Assembly (NCBI GenBank): GCA_040400085.1
Contig: JBBAQX010000022.1
Location: 6,578-70,577 of the forward strand
DNA from: HNR sp040400085
GTDB lineage: Bacteria > Actinomycetota > Actinomycetes > Actinomycetales > Microbacteriaceae
Length of the DNA stretch: 64,000 nt
Direction of reading: 5' to 3'
The translations under genes were made by a program, and so were the position numbers. Of this stretch, positions 8,357 to 17,858 are shown piece by piece; the first letter of the stretch is position 1; each line of letters opens with the position of its first letter. A model generated the notes under the pieces. It did no database searches, was not told the origin of the DNA, and worked only from the letters and a program-made list of their open reading frames with translations.

Positions 8357-10228
8357 ATGAGCAGCACAGACTCGAAGAGCCCGTCAACCGCACAGCGCCG
8401 CACGAACAAGCGGCAGGGACGTGGCACGAAACAGGAAGGGCCAAGGGCAACCTTCGGGCAGCTCCTTCCCTATATCTTCGAGCAGAAAGGTGTGCTCTCA
8501 TTTGTGATAGTTCTGAGCGTTCTGGGGGCGGCCGCATCACTGGCACAACCACTGCTTGTGAGCCAGGTCATCGGGATCGTCGGGAAGGGCGAATCTCTTG
8601 GTTACCTTCTGTGGGTGCTTATCGCTCTCGTGGTAATCGCCGGACTCATCAGCGGCCTCCAGCACTATCTCCTGCAGCGGATGGGCGAGGGAGTAGTGCT
8701 TTCCTCTCGCAAACAATTGATCGCGCGCATCCTCAACCTTCCGATCAGCGAGTTTGACCGCCGCCGCACCGGCGACCTGGTGTCCCGAGTTGGTAGCGAC
8801 ACCACGCTGCTGCGGGCCGTACTCACCCAGGGTTTGGTAGAGGCTATTGGCGGGAGCCTCACCTTCGTGGGGGCACTCATCGCGATGCTCATCATCGATC
8901 CGGTGCTGCTCGCTATGACCGTCGGGGTGATCGCGATCTCCGTCATCGTAGTGGTGGTGCTCTCCAGCCGAATTCGCACGGCAAGCGCCAATGCCCAGAA
9001 GCGGGTCGGTGACCTGGCGGCATCCGTCGAACGTGCGATCAGCTCTATTCGCACGGTCCGCGCATCCAATGCCACGGAGCGCGAAACACAAACGGTGACG
9101 GAAAATGCAGTAGGTGCCTGGAAGATGGGCATTTCGGTCGCCAAGATTTCCGCCCTCGTCGTGCCCGTCGCCGGCATCGCGATGCAGGTGTCATTTCTCG
9201 TTGTTCTTGGCGTCGGCGGCTTCCGTGTGGCGAGCGGGGCGATTACGATCGCCAACCTGGTCGCGTTCATCCTGTTCCTCTTCATGATGATCATGCCCCT
9301 CGGACAAGCGTTCGGTGCGATCAGCGCGGTCAATCAGGCGCTCGGCGCGCTCGGCCGGATCCAGGAAATCATCGCTCTCCCAACAGAAGACCTTGCCGAC
9401 CGCGAGGTCCATCCGCTGACGACGCTACGGGAGTCTTCCATTCCCGGCGCCCCGAGCATCCAATTCGAGAGCGTGCACTTTACGTATCGATCGATAGTGG
9501 ATGTTCCCGGCATCGATGGATCGGAACCCACGCAGGACATCCTAGAAACCCCAGTGTTGAAAGGTATCTCGTTCACGGCAGAACACGGCACCCGCATCGC
9601 CCTCGTCGGACCGTCGGGCGCGGGTAAGAGCACCACACTGAACCTGATCGAACGTTTCTATGACCCAAACACGGGCGTTATTAGCATGAACGGCGTCGAT
9701 ATCCGCAGGCTGGAGCGCACCGAGCTGCGCGCTCAGATGGGGTATGTCGAGCAGGACGCCCCCGTCCTGGCCGGCACCCTGCGCGACAACCTAACTCTCA
9801 GCGCACCCGAAGCCACAGATGAGGAATGTGTCCGCGTGCTGCACGCCGTGAACCTGGGCGAAGTGCTGGACCGTGACCCGGCAGGCCTCAGCGCAGAAGT
9901 CGGCGAAAACGGCATCATGCTCTCGGGCGGCGAAAAACAGCGTCTCGCGATTGCCCGGGCGCTCATCGCCGCGCCACCGATTCTGCTGCTCGACGAGTCG
10001 ACGTCGAGCCTCGACGGGGCAAACGAGCAGATGATGCGGGGAGCCATCGACGCGGTCGCAACCGACCGCACCCTGATCGTCATCGCACACAGGCTCTCTA
10101 CCGTGGTCGACTCCGACAAGATTGTGGTGTTCGATCACGGCCAGATCGTGGGCCAGGGAACTCACACAGAACTGCTCGAGAGCACTCCCCTCTACCGCGA
10201 GCTGGCCCAACATCAATTACTGGCCTAG
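8357..10228 (+). CDS. ABC exporter, fused membrane and ATPase domains
   Basis: Half-transporter of the multidrug or peptide exporter type, expected to act as a homodimer. Residues of about 45-330 form the six-helix membrane domain. The ATPase domain has Walker A GPSGAGKST, signature LSGGEKQRLAIARAL, Walker B ILLLDESTSSLDG and switch histidine in IAHRLST, so it should be active. I prefer the ATG at 8357, which has AGAAAG upstream; an in-frame ATG at 8309 has no visible Shine-Dalgarno. The N-terminal ~30 residues are polar and basic. It is convergent with the carotenoid operon. Substrate unknown. Confidence 0.87.
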   Translation: MSSTDSKSPSTAQRRTNKRQGRGTKQEGPRATFGQLLPYIFEQKGVLSFVIVLSVLGAAASLAQPLLVSQVIGIVGKGESLGYLLWVLIALVVIAGLISGLQHYLLQRMGEGVVLSSRKQLIARILNLPISEFDRRRTGDLVSRVGSDTTLLRAVLTQGLVEAIGGSLTFVGALIAMLIIDPVLLAMTVGVIAISVIVVVVLSSRIRTASANAQKRVGDLAASVERAISSIRTVRASNATERETQTVTENAVGAWKMGISVAKISALVVPVAGIAMQVSFLVVLGVGGFRVASGAITIANLVAFILFLFMMIMPLGQAFGAISAVNQALGALGRIQEIIALPTEDLADREVHPLTTLRESSIPGAPSIQFESVHFTYRSIVDVPGIDGSEPTQDILETPVLKGISFTAEHGTRIALVGPSGAGKSTTLNLIERFYDPNTGVISMNGVDIRRLERTELRAQMGYVEQDAPVLAGTLRDNLTLSAPEATDEECVRVLHAVNLGEVLDRDPAGLSAEVGENGIMLSGGEKQRLAIARALIAAPPILLLDESTSSLDGANEQMMRGAIDAVATDRTLIVIAHRLSTVVDSDKIVVFDHGQIVGQGTHTELLESTPLYRELAQHQLLA

Positions 10229-10233
10229 CCGGA

Positions 10234-11391
10234 TTAGTCGCCTAGCGCGAACCAAATCAGAAGCATGGTTACGCCAAAACCGGCAATCTGGTTGAGCCAG
10301 AGGAAGGAACGCCACCCTCGGTTAGCCTCAGGGGATGTCTCGTCGGTCACGTTCCAATGCGGGGCCACGACGAAAAGATAGGGTATTACGAGCACGGCGG
10401 CGAGGGGACCTGGCCAACCGCTGAAGAGCACAGCAACGGCAGATGCCGCATAGCAGAGGAAGGCAAGCCTCACGGTAAAGCGTGCGCCCCACACCGTAGC
10501 GGTCGAAGCGATTCCGGCTTCCCTGTCCGCGACCACATCCTGCACCGCACCGAATGCGTGGCTCGCCCATCCCCAGAAGAAGAAAGACACGATGATCGCG
10601 ACCAGCTGCGGCGTCCAGGTTGCTCCGCCAAACGCGAGTCCCACAATCGCGGGGCCGACAAAGTGCAGGCTGGAGGTAATCGAGTCCGCAACGGGGCGTT
10701 CCTTGGTACGCACCGGAGGAACGGAGTAGGCGAGAACACCTGCAACACATGCGATCAGCAGGATACCACTGACTAAGTTGCCTACCGCGAGAAGCCAGAT
10801 AACCCCCGGGATCGTCGTAATTGCCGACGCGACGAGGATGGGCCGGTGTAGCCGCTTCGGAAGCACGGCCCCCTCGACCCCACCCTTCCTGGGGTTACGC
10901 ATATCCGATTCGTAGTCGAAGACGTCGTTGACTCCGTACATCAGCAGATTATACGGAACCAGAAAAAAGAGTGTTCCTACGACGAAGGTACTATCGATAT
11001 TTCCCTCGCTCAGCAGATACGCTGCAGCAAAGGGGTAGGCCGTATTTACCCAGCTGATGGGCCTCGATGAACGGATGATCGTGCGCACGTCCGCCGGATC
11101 CCACCGCCCGAACAGCTCCCACAGGGCAGGCAACGCCAGCACAGCGGCCAGCGGGTACGCGAAATCCTCAATAGGGGCGGAGCCTACGTAGAGCCGAAGC
11201 AGGGTGTCCTCGTTGTAGGCAAATAGGCCGACCCCGATCATCAGGTTGTCGAAAATCCCCGTGCTAATAAAGAGCACAACCGCGCTCAGCGAAGCGGCCA
11301 CCCAGGATATGCGGGCACCCAGCAGAAGGGAAGCGACAGCAATGGCTGCTGCGATACCCAGAACCACTAAGACGATAAATGCGTAGCTCAT
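10234..11391 (-). CDS. Fused C50 carotenoid cyclase subunit and lycopene elongase (CrtYf-CrtEb)
   Basis: Last gene of the carotenoid operon and a domain fusion. Residues 1 to about 105 are a small lycopene cyclase subunit (three helices, with APIEDFAYPLAAVLALPALWEL, the CrtYf/LbtC pattern). Residues from about 110 to 385 are a UbiA-family prenyltransferase; LMYGVNDVFDYESDMRNPRKGG carries the Mg-diphosphate motif NDxxDxxxD-like, and FGAVQDVVADREAG the second. Such UbiA proteins add C5 units to both ends of lycopene (lycopene elongase, CrtEb/LbtB). Together with CrtYe it should elongate and cyclise lycopene to a C50 carotenoid; which ring type is made cannot be read from sequence. ATGA overlap with crtYe. 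Confidence 0.87.
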   Translation of the reverse strand: MSYAFIVLVVLGIAAAIAVASLLLGARISWVAASLSAVVLFISTGIFDNLMIGVGLFAYNEDTLLRLYVGSAPIEDFAYPLAAVLALPALWELFGRWDPADVRTIIRSSRPISWVNTAYPFAAAYLLSEGNIDSTFVVGTLFFLVPYNLLMYGVNDVFDYESDMRNPRKGGVEGAVLPKRLHRPILVASAITTIPGVIWLLAVGNLVSGILLIACVAGVLAYSVPPVRTKERPVADSITSSLHFVGPAIVGLAFGGATWTPQLVAIIVSFFFWGWASHAFGAVQDVVADREAGIASTATVWGARFTVRLAFLCYAASAVAVLFSGWPGPLAAVLVIPYLFVVAPHWNVTDETSPEANRGWRSFLWLNQIAGFGVTMLLIWFALGD

Positions 11392-11765
11392 GCTATCTCA
11401 TCTTTCGCAGGTGCGTGGGATCCGGGGATACGGGGCTCATCTGTGCGGTTCGCCCGGCCTGACTCCCACCGGCTCAACGCGCTATAGAGGTTCATCGTCA
11501 TGTAGCACAGCAACGTGAGAAAGAAGAGCTCCTCGACAGGAAACTCGTGTCCGACATTCACTCCGACGAGCAGGGGGCTGTCACCCCGAAAGAAGATTCT
11601 CTCGCCGATACCCCAGACGTCCCAGGCGATGAAGCCCAGCAGCCCAACGGCTAACACGCAGGCCGCGCGCATCGGAGACTTCCAGAAGAAGAGCCGATGC
11701 CTCCAATCGAGCACGACCATTCCCGCGCACGAGAAGATAAGCAACCCCAGGTAGACTCCCGGCAT
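11388..11765 (-). CDS. crtYe: C50 carotenoid cyclase subunit CrtYe/LbtA-like
   Basis: Small membrane protein of 125 residues with about three helices and the EFPVEELFFLTLLCYMTMNLY motif typical of heterodimeric bacterial lycopene cyclases (CrtYc/CrtYe/LbtA). It should pair with the cyclase domain fused at the start of the next protein to form rings on the C50 precursor. Its start overlaps the crtI stop by one base and its stop overlaps the next start by four, so equal production of the two cyclase halves is likely. The label epsilon (crtYe) rather than beta or gamma follows the usual name and is not proven. Confidence 0.85.
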   Translation of the reverse strand: MPGVYLGLLIFSCAGMVVLDWRHRLFFWKSPMRAACVLAVGLLGFIAWDVWGIGERIFFRGDSPLLVGVNVGHEFPVEELFFLTLLCYMTMNLYSALSRWESGRANRTDEPRIPGSHAPAKDEIA

Positions 11766-13441
11766 TACAACCCCGCATGCTTTGAATCGTGCTGTGAATC
11801 ATGGTTTGATTCGCCAGGCGCGCTCAGGGCTGGCTCGGGGAGGGGCCCATCGCTACGGTCGCCCCGTAGGCGCTTAAGTACGAGCTCGGCGCTGATGAGA
11901 CACATGGGAAGTCCAATACCCGGCACGGTGGTTGCACCGGCATAGTAAAGCCCGTCGACACGCTGTGAACGGTTCGAGCCGCGGAAGAATGCGCTCTGTT
12001 TGAGCGTGTGGGCAAGCCCGAGGGCGTTTCCCTTCCACGAGTTGTAGTCGCGCTCGAAATCGCGCGGACCTATTGCCCTGCGCACGACGATTCGCTCACG
12101 GAGGTCGGGGATATCGGCCCACTCAGCGATCTGGTCTATTGCGTTATCTGCGATACGCTCCACCTCGGGGTCTCCCTCTCCGCCAATTCCGGGATCAGAT
12201 GGGACCGGTACGAGTACGAAGAGGTTGCTGTCTCCCTGGGGTGCGACAGAATCATCCGTTTGGCTCGGTTTGCAGACATATAAGGATGTGCGTTCGTTCA
12301 TTGGGTTACGATTGTCACCGTTGCCCGCATTTTGTTCGTCAAAGATCGCCTCAAAGTTACCACTCCAATCCTCGCTAAAGAGAAGGGTGTGGTGCGCAAG
12401 GGTCGGAAGTTCCCCGCGGACACCTAAGAACACCAAGACAGTACCGGGGCCTGCAACCTGCTTGTCCCATTCCTTTTCTGGACGTGATTGAAACTCCGGG
12501 GCGAGTAGCGCCGTCTCCGTGTGGTGAAGATCGGCGGCCGAGACGACAACATCAGCGGGATAATACCCGGTGGAGGCGGTGACCCCGCGCGCGCGCCCAC
12601 CCGGATCAACATCGATACCGGTTACGTCGGAATCAGTCACGATTCGCACACCCTTTTCGCGTGCCAAACGTTCAATGACCTCGATAAGCTTCGTAAATCC
12701 GCCCTGCGGGTAGTACACCCCGTCCGTCATATCCAGGTGTGTCATGAGGTGGTACATCGAGGGTGCGGTGTACGGTGAGGTCCCCAGGAACACCGCCGGG
12801 TATCCCACGATTCTCAGCAAACGACTATCACGAAAGTATCGGCTCGCAAATCCGTGAAGGGGTTGGAGGAGAAGGCGGAGCAGCCTACCTGCGCGACGCA
12901 GTACTCGTCTTGATCTGAAAGCGGATAGTCCCTCGAAGTTTGTATAGAGAAAGGATTCCGTCGCCACCGTGTAAGTGTCTGACGCCGAAGCAACGTAACG
13001 GTCGAAGGCGGCACCTGCGCCGGGTTCGACAGCCTCGAACGCGGCCCGATTGCCTTCTTTATTGTTCACGATGTCAACAGGCTCTTCGTGCTCCTCAAAG
13101 AGCACGCGATATCCCGGCTGCAATTTGTCGAGGCTCAATTCGCGGGATGCCGTGGTCCCCAGCATCCTAAAGAAATGCTCGAAGACCTCGGGCATGAGGT
13201 ACCACGAAGGTCCGAGGTCAAAACGAAATCCGTCGCTTTCCCAGGTTCCGACGCGTCCGCCCGTGACAGAGTTTTTCTCAAGTAGGGTCACGTTATGGCC
13301 GTCTTGCGCCAGGAGGGCTGCGGTCGCGAGACCCGCGATGCCTCCTCCTATCACGACGACCGAGCGGGGCGAAGGGGTTGCGGTTACTTTCGCACCTGCG
13401 GCCTTCGTGGTTGCATCTTTTCTCGAATCAGAAGTGCTCAT
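11765..13441 (-). CDS. crtI: Phytoene desaturase CrtI
   Basis: FAD-dependent enzyme that converts phytoene to lycopene in the membrane-associated carotenoid pathway. The N-terminus has the dinucleotide-binding fold VVIGGGIAGLATAALLAQDG followed by NSVTGGRVGTWESDGFRFDLGPSWYLMPE, both typical of CrtI. The C-terminal FAD segment GLYYAGATTVPGIGLPMCLISAELV is intact. About 558 residues is a little long because of Ser-rich ends. I take the ATG at 13441, nine bases after GAAGGGA; a GTG two codons earlier is too close to it. About 17 bases separate it from crtB. Confidence 0.94.
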   Translation of the reverse strand: MSTSDSRKDATTKAAGAKVTATPSPRSVVVIGGGIAGLATAALLAQDGHNVTLLEKNSVTGGRVGTWESDGFRFDLGPSWYLMPEVFEHFFRMLGTTASRELSLDKLQPGYRVLFEEHEEPVDIVNNKEGNRAAFEAVEPGAGAAFDRYVASASDTYTVATESFLYTNFEGLSAFRSRRVLRRAGRLLRLLLQPLHGFASRYFRDSRLLRIVGYPAVFLGTSPYTAPSMYHLMTHLDMTDGVYYPQGGFTKLIEVIERLAREKGVRIVTDSDVTGIDVDPGGRARGVTASTGYYPADVVVSAADLHHTETALLAPEFQSRPEKEWDKQVAGPGTVLVFLGVRGELPTLAHHTLLFSEDWSGNFEAIFDEQNAGNGDNRNPMNERTSLYVCKPSQTDDSVAPQGDSNLFVLVPVPSDPGIGGEGDPEVERIADNAIDQIAEWADIPDLRERIVVRRAIGPRDFERDYNSWKGNALGLAHTLKQSAFFRGSNRSQRVDGLYYAGATTVPGIGLPMCLISAELVLKRLRGDRSDGPLPEPALSAPGESNHDSQHDSKHAGL

Positions 13442-13458
13442 CTTCACGTATCCCTTCG

Positions 13459-14388
13459 TTATTCACTCGTTGCTTGATCAACGATCACACCGCGACGGGA
13501 TCGCCGCCGGGGAGAGTCGAAGACTGTTCGGGCGGCGATTGACAGCTTTGTCGGCAGCCCCAAGCGGATACGGTCGTTGATGATTGTTTCGGCTGGCGTC
13601 TGACGCAATTTTGCGGCCAATCCGGCGAAGAGCTCTGTCGCAAGTGCCACAGCGTTCTGAGAGTCCCACGGCAAGAGAGGCACGCTTGCGCGGGCAATCG
13701 CTACGTCGTGGTCGATATTGTCAAGAATCAGATTCTTGTTCTCCTCACTGAGGTTCTGCACATCAACACCGGGAAAATAGTTTCGCCCGAGGTCATCGCT
13801 GTCAGCCGCAAGGTCGCGAAGAAAGTTTATCTTTTGGAATGCTGCTCCGAGGTGTTGGGCACCCTTGGTAATCTGGAGCATATCGGCATCCGATCCGCGA
13901 AACTGCGTCTTCACATCCCCGCCGCGAATAAACACGGCCACGCACATTAGGCCGATCACTTCAGCTGATCCGTAGATATAGTCTCGGATGCTCTCCTCAT
14001 CGTGTTCTGCTCGGGTGAGGTCGGCCCTCATCGAGGCGAAGAAGGGCACGATCAGGTCGTCACCGATACCAACGGCGCGCGCTGTTTGCGCAAACGAGTG
14101 CACAACCAAGTTGCTGCTGAATCCGGTGAGCACTGCCGTGCAGGTGTCTTGTTCGAGAGTATCGAGCATAGTAGCCTGTTCGTCGAGGCTCAGTCCTGAG
14201 TCCGCGGCGGGGCCGTCAACGATCTCGTCTGCGATTCTTACGAGCGCATAGATCTGAGCGATGTGCTGCCGCTTCGTTTTAGGCAGAAGTCGTGACGCAA
14301 CACCAAACGAGGTTGAGTAGTCGCGTAACACAAGGGTAGAGTGTTTCGCCGCGACGGATGTGTAAAGGTCGAGTCCGGTGCGAACCAC
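13459..14388 (-). CDS. crtB: Phytoene synthase CrtB
   Basis: Joins two geranylgeranyl diphosphates head-to-head to phytoene. The squalene/phytoene synthase signatures are present: RLLPKTKRQHIAQIYALVRIADEIVDG with the first aspartate motif, and INFLRDLAADSDDLGRNYFP with the second. 309 residues is normal. Located between crtE and crtI in the usual pathway order with three bases to crtE. Regulation is presumably by the promoter in front of idi. Confidence 0.94.
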   Translation of the reverse strand: MVRTGLDLYTSVAAKHSTLVLRDYSTSFGVASRLLPKTKRQHIAQIYALVRIADEIVDGPAADSGLSLDEQATMLDTLEQDTCTAVLTGFSSNLVVHSFAQTARAVGIGDDLIVPFFASMRADLTRAEHDEESIRDYIYGSAEVIGLMCVAVFIRGGDVKTQFRGSDADMLQITKGAQHLGAAFQKINFLRDLAADSDDLGRNYFPGVDVQNLSEENKNLILDNIDHDVAIARASVPLLPWDSQNAVALATELFAGLAAKLRQTPAETIINDRIRLGLPTKLSIAARTVFDSPRRRSRRGVIVDQATSE

Positions 14389-14391
14389 GGC

Positions 14392-15465
14392 TTAGCTCCG
14401 CCTTCCGGCGAGTAGCTCGGACATGACCGTCAGACGATCCGCAAGCAGCGCGGGAACGAGTGGGTCTGCAAGCATCTCCGAGGCGCGATCCGAGTATTCC
14501 TGTTCGAGATCTTCCAGGAAAGTGCGGGCCCCACTGTCGATGAGGGCATTGAGAATCTGTTTGTGTACGGTACCCTCGATATCCGTTCGGCTACGTAGCT
14601 CTTCAATCAGAGGCCAGGCATCGGTGCCCCGTGCAAAAATCATGATGGGGGTGCTTTTGCCCTCTCGCAGGTCGCTCAGCACGCTTTTTCCTGTGAGCGA
14701 CTCTTCACCAAAGAGGCCTAGGTAATCATCGCGGAGCTGAAACGCGGTGCCGAGTAGACGCCCATATTCTCCCATTACCTCTGAGAGCCCCGCGTCTGCT
14801 CCCGCCAAGACCACGCCTGCCTGAAGCGGCGCACCAAACGAGTATGCGGCTGTCTTATGCTCCTCCATCTGAATCACACGCTCGAGGGTCAGGGCGCTCT
14901 GCGGTTGCGAGCTGAGGCTCACATCCGCTTGTTCCCCGGCAGCTGTGATGAACACCGCTTCCTCATATAGGTCAAGGATCGCATCGCGAACGGATGCCTC
15001 GCAGGTTAGCGTCGCAATCATCCGTTGCGCATGGGTCAGGAGTAGATCGCCACCGATCAGCGCGGATGATTCTGCCCAATGCAATGCAGTTTCGTAGTCG
15101 AGGCCTTCCTCTTCTGCGAGGGTGAGAAATTGGCCTGTTACGTTCAGGTTTCCCCTGCGCACAACATCCCCGTCGATAATATCGTCGTGAACCACGAATG
15201 CGGTGTGCAGAAGCTCGAACGCCACTCCGACTCCAACGGAACTGACGATATCCGTGCCGCCAAGGGCGGTATAGGCCTCATTCACCAGGTGGGGGCGGAT
15301 GCGTTTGCCTCCCTTACTCACTGAACTGAGCGCATCCCACAATCGTTGATATGAAGAGTCAAAGACGGCGGCACGTTCCGTATGAAGACTGAAATAATCG
15401 GTCAGGGCAGCGTCGAGATTGGCCTGAAATTGCGGATTGAGTATCGCTTCCGCGGTTATCGTCAC
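14392..15465 (-). CDS. crtE: Geranylgeranyl diphosphate synthase (IdsA/CrtE type)
   Basis: Polyprenyl synthetase that builds C20 geranylgeranyl diphosphate from C5 units, the precursor for CrtB. GKRIRPHLV, the first aspartate-rich motif in FVVHDDIIDGD (DDxxD) and the second in FQLRDDYLGLFG are present. 357 residues is normal for actinobacterial short-chain enzymes. Its start overlaps the idi stop by four bases. A role in quinone or other isoprenoid supply cannot be excluded but position in the operon argues for carotenoids. Confidence 0.92.
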   Translation of the reverse strand: MTITAEAILNPQFQANLDAALTDYFSLHTERAAVFDSSYQRLWDALSSVSKGGKRIRPHLVNEAYTALGGTDIVSSVGVGVAFELLHTAFVVHDDIIDGDVVRRGNLNVTGQFLTLAEEEGLDYETALHWAESSALIGGDLLLTHAQRMIATLTCEASVRDAILDLYEEAVFITAAGEQADVSLSSQPQSALTLERVIQMEEHKTAAYSFGAPLQAGVVLAGADAGLSEVMGEYGRLLGTAFQLRDDYLGLFGEESLTGKSVLSDLREGKSTPIMIFARGTDAWPLIEELRSRTDIEGTVHKQILNALIDSGARTFLEDLEQEYSDRASEMLADPLVPALLADRLTVMSELLAGRRS

Positions 15466-16040
15466 GATTTTTCCTTGTATTTTTCTTCGTCAGTGCCATT
15501 TACTTCAGATGCGCTGAGGTGACGCATCTGCAAAACAAACCAGGGGCTAAACGCCCATGGTGCCGCTGTAATGGCTTGCTCTAGATCTTCGGGTCGCACC
15601 CATTCGTATTCGACGACTTCGCTGGGGTTTACCTTAAGCGTGTCTGCGGTGACCGCACGATACACCGGGCAGATCTCGTTCTCGACGACTCCGCTAGGAT
15701 CTGTGGCTCGGTAGCGGAAGAGCGGAAGAATCGGCTCAATGCGCTCGAGCGTAATCCCGAGTTCATGATACGCGCGCCGCTCGACGGCGGCAATCATGGG
15801 TTCTGCAGGTAAAGGGTGTCCACAGAAAGAGTTTGTCCACACTCCCGGCCAGGCTGCTTTTTCAAGCGATCGACGCGTTACTAAGACCTCGCCGTCTAGG
15901 TTATAGACGTGGCATGAGAAGGCAAGGTGCAATTGAGTATCCTTACCATGGATACTACTTTTGGGGGCGACACCTATAGGGTTCCCAGCCTCGTCAACAA
16001 GGACTACCTCTTCAGCCTTGTTTAAGGTCTGCGCTAACAT
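15462..16040 (-). CDS. idi: Isopentenyl-diphosphate delta-isomerase, type I
   Basis: Interconverts isopentenyl and dimethylallyl diphosphate and so feeds CrtE. Nudix-type enzyme with the catalytic cysteine in NSFCGHP, HLAFSCHVYN for metal binding and EVVEYEWVRPEDL near the end. About 192 residues. The start is ATG 16040 because GGAGG at 16050-16046 lies five bases before it; an upstream in-frame TTG at 16052 would bury this ribosome site. First gene of the carotenoid operon; a dyad-rich operator region lies 20-50 bases upstream. Confidence 0.94.
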   Translation of the reverse strand: MLAQTLNKAEEVVLVDEAGNPIGVAPKSSIHGKDTQLHLAFSCHVYNLDGEVLVTRRSLEKAAWPGVWTNSFCGHPLPAEPMIAAVERRAYHELGITLERIEPILPLFRYRATDPSGVVENEICPVYRAVTADTLKVNPSEVVEYEWVRPEDLEQAITAAPWAFSPWFVLQMRHLSASEVNGTDEEKYKEKS

Positions 16041-16058
16041 TAATGCCTCCAATAAAAT

Positions 16059-16088
16059 TTAGCTAGTCTGGCTAACTATCACACTAGC
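16059..16088 (-). promoter_or_regulatory. Putative MarR/CrtR operator in front of idi
   Basis: Two overlapping dyads occur: TTAGC-N7-GCTAA (16059-16075) and GCTAGT-N15-ACTAGC (16062-16088). The stretch TAGTCTGGCTAACTA at 16064-16078 matches TAGACTTTCTAACTA at 46869-46883, between the MarR and MMPL genes, at 12 of 15 positions. In Corynebacterium glutamicum a MarR repressor, CrtR, controls the carotenoid operon. I infer that the MarR protein at 46350-46826 binds here. No clear -35/-10 pair could be fixed. Confidence 0.5.
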
Positions 16089-16233
16089 ATGAGAAGGAAA
16101 ACTAGAGAGAGAGTCCAGGATATTTCACCCATTAAACCCACTCGGCGACGGATGAAATACGGGGCAGGACACCATTGTGTAACATTCGCTGATCATATGC
16201 CCTTTTTGCAGCTTTTACACAAGCAATGAATGG

Positions 16234-17856
16234 TTGGATTATTTTGTGACACTAGCCACCCCTGTCAAAGCCACAAGCCGAGACATAATTCTTCCCCCAC
16301 GCCCAGACTCCGCCACAGGACTCGTTAGCGTGTCTGCTTTGCGTACCCGAACGCTGATCCTTCTGGGCCTGCTGGCCACCGCCTTATCCGCCGCTGGGTC
16401 CTGGATACCCTCGTTTTGGGGGGATGAAGCGGCGAGCGTCATGTCAGCGGAACGCTCCTGGTCGTCCATGTTCGACATGCTCACAACGGTGGATGCCGTT
16501 CACGGCCTGTATTACTCGTTCATGCACGTATGGATTGACCTCTTTGGAGCCTCCGCGTTCTCAGTCCGGCTGCCAAGCGCGATTGGAATTGGCATAGCCA
16601 CTGCGGGAATCGCCCTCCTTGCGTCTCGCCTGACCCGCCCAAGCGTCGGTATCGTTGCGGCATTTTTGTTCATGACGCTTCCCCGCACCACCTATAACGG
16701 CATGGAGACCCGGGCCTACGCATTCACTATGGCCCTCGTTATCTGGCTCATCATTTACCTCGTCTCGCTGGTATCACGCAGAGAGACCCGAATATGGCCA
16801 TGGATAGGTTTCGCTGCGCTCTTTGCCTTTTCCAACATCCTCTTTATCTACACGGTTCTCTTTGCTATCGTCTTTGCAATTATCGGGCTGACCATGCGTC
16901 CAGATCGACCGACAATCCTGCGCAGCATTCTCTGGGTCGGAGTGGGAGCATTCGTCTCACTCCCGATCATTGCGTTAGCTTTCCTCGAGCGGGAGCAAAT
17001 CGCTTTCCTTCACTCCAGGGTCGGGTTCACAGTGAAAGCCCTGTTCGAGACTCCGTGGTTCACCCAACCGATCCCTGCGATTATTGGCTGGTCACTCACC
17101 GCCACTGCAATAGCGACCGGACTCGTGGTGTACCTGTTGCAGCGCAGCGGCAAACGTGTCTCTGAACCTCTTACAGCGCTCTATGCGCGGCAGGGCGAGC
17201 GGATGCCACGGGTCCTCGTTGTTGCGTGCGCATGGCTTTTCGTGCCCTCGATCATTCTCGCGGTTGGTACGACCGCGACTCCCTTATATTCGCCCCGCTA
17301 TCTGTCGTTCACCGGTCCGGCGTTAGCCCTGCTCATGGCAGTTGGGGTAGTTGCTATTTCTCGCCTTGTTCGTGTGAAGATGCTCGTCCCACTGCTGACC
17401 ATCGCTATTATCGCGGCGACCGTCCCCACCTATCTCGGCCAGAGAACGCCCCACCCCCGCAACGGGGGAACGGATTGGAATTCACTCTCTGCCGTCGTTG
17501 AGAAACAGGCAAACCCAGGAGACGCGGTAATCTTCGACAGCTCAATCCGTAATGCGCGGAAACCGCGGTTAGCCAAGTATATGTATCCGGAAGCATTCGC
17601 GGGACTCGCAGACGTCGGACTTGAAACACCATACGCTGAGACAGATGGCCTATGGGATAAGGTTTACTCTATAGAAGATACCGTTCCGAGATTGAGTGAG
17701 CACAACACCGTTTGGCTAATCCTTGTGAAGCAATCTTTTTCTGATAACCCCGAAATCCAAGGAAAGTACATCCCAACGCTCGAAGCTGCGGGATACACCA
17801 TCACCGACTCGTTTGTCGGCCACCGTTCGACCGTCTACAAAATGATTCGAGGATAG
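16234..17856 (+). CDS. GT39-like polytopic glycosyltransferase
   Basis: Membrane protein of 540 residues with about eleven helices, built like GT-C mannosyltransferases and ArnT-like enzymes. The first outer loop has WIPSFWGDEAAS with the catalytic-type acidic residue, followed by GLYYSFMHVWIDLFGASAFSVRLPSAI, typical of family 39/PMT_2. The last ~120 residues form a soluble outer domain. The polyprenyl-phosphomannose synthase starts three bases downstream, so the likely donor is polyprenyl-phosphate mannose and the acceptor a cell-envelope glycan or protein. The start is uncertain: TTG 16234 and GTG 16246 are in frame and neither has a convincing Shine-Dalgarno. Confidence 0.8.
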   Translation: MDYFVTLATPVKATSRDIILPPRPDSATGLVSVSALRTRTLILLGLLATALSAAGSWIPSFWGDEAASVMSAERSWSSMFDMLTTVDAVHGLYYSFMHVWIDLFGASAFSVRLPSAIGIGIATAGIALLASRLTRPSVGIVAAFLFMTLPRTTYNGMETRAYAFTMALVIWLIIYLVSLVSRRETRIWPWIGFAALFAFSNILFIYTVLFAIVFAIIGLTMRPDRPTILRSILWVGVGAFVSLPIIALAFLEREQIAFLHSRVGFTVKALFETPWFTQPIPAIIGWSLTATAIATGLVVYLLQRSGKRVSEPLTALYARQGERMPRVLVVACAWLFVPSIILAVGTTATPLYSPRYLSFTGPALALLMAVGVVAISRLVRVKMLVPLLTIAIIAATVPTYLGQRTPHPRNGGTDWNSLSAVVEKQANPGDAVIFDSSIRNARKPRLAKYMYPEAFAGLADVGLETPYAETDGLWDKVYSIEDTVPRLSEHNTVWLILVKQSFSDNPEIQGKYIPTLEAAGYTITDSFVGHRSTVYKMIRG

Positions 17857-17858
17857 CG

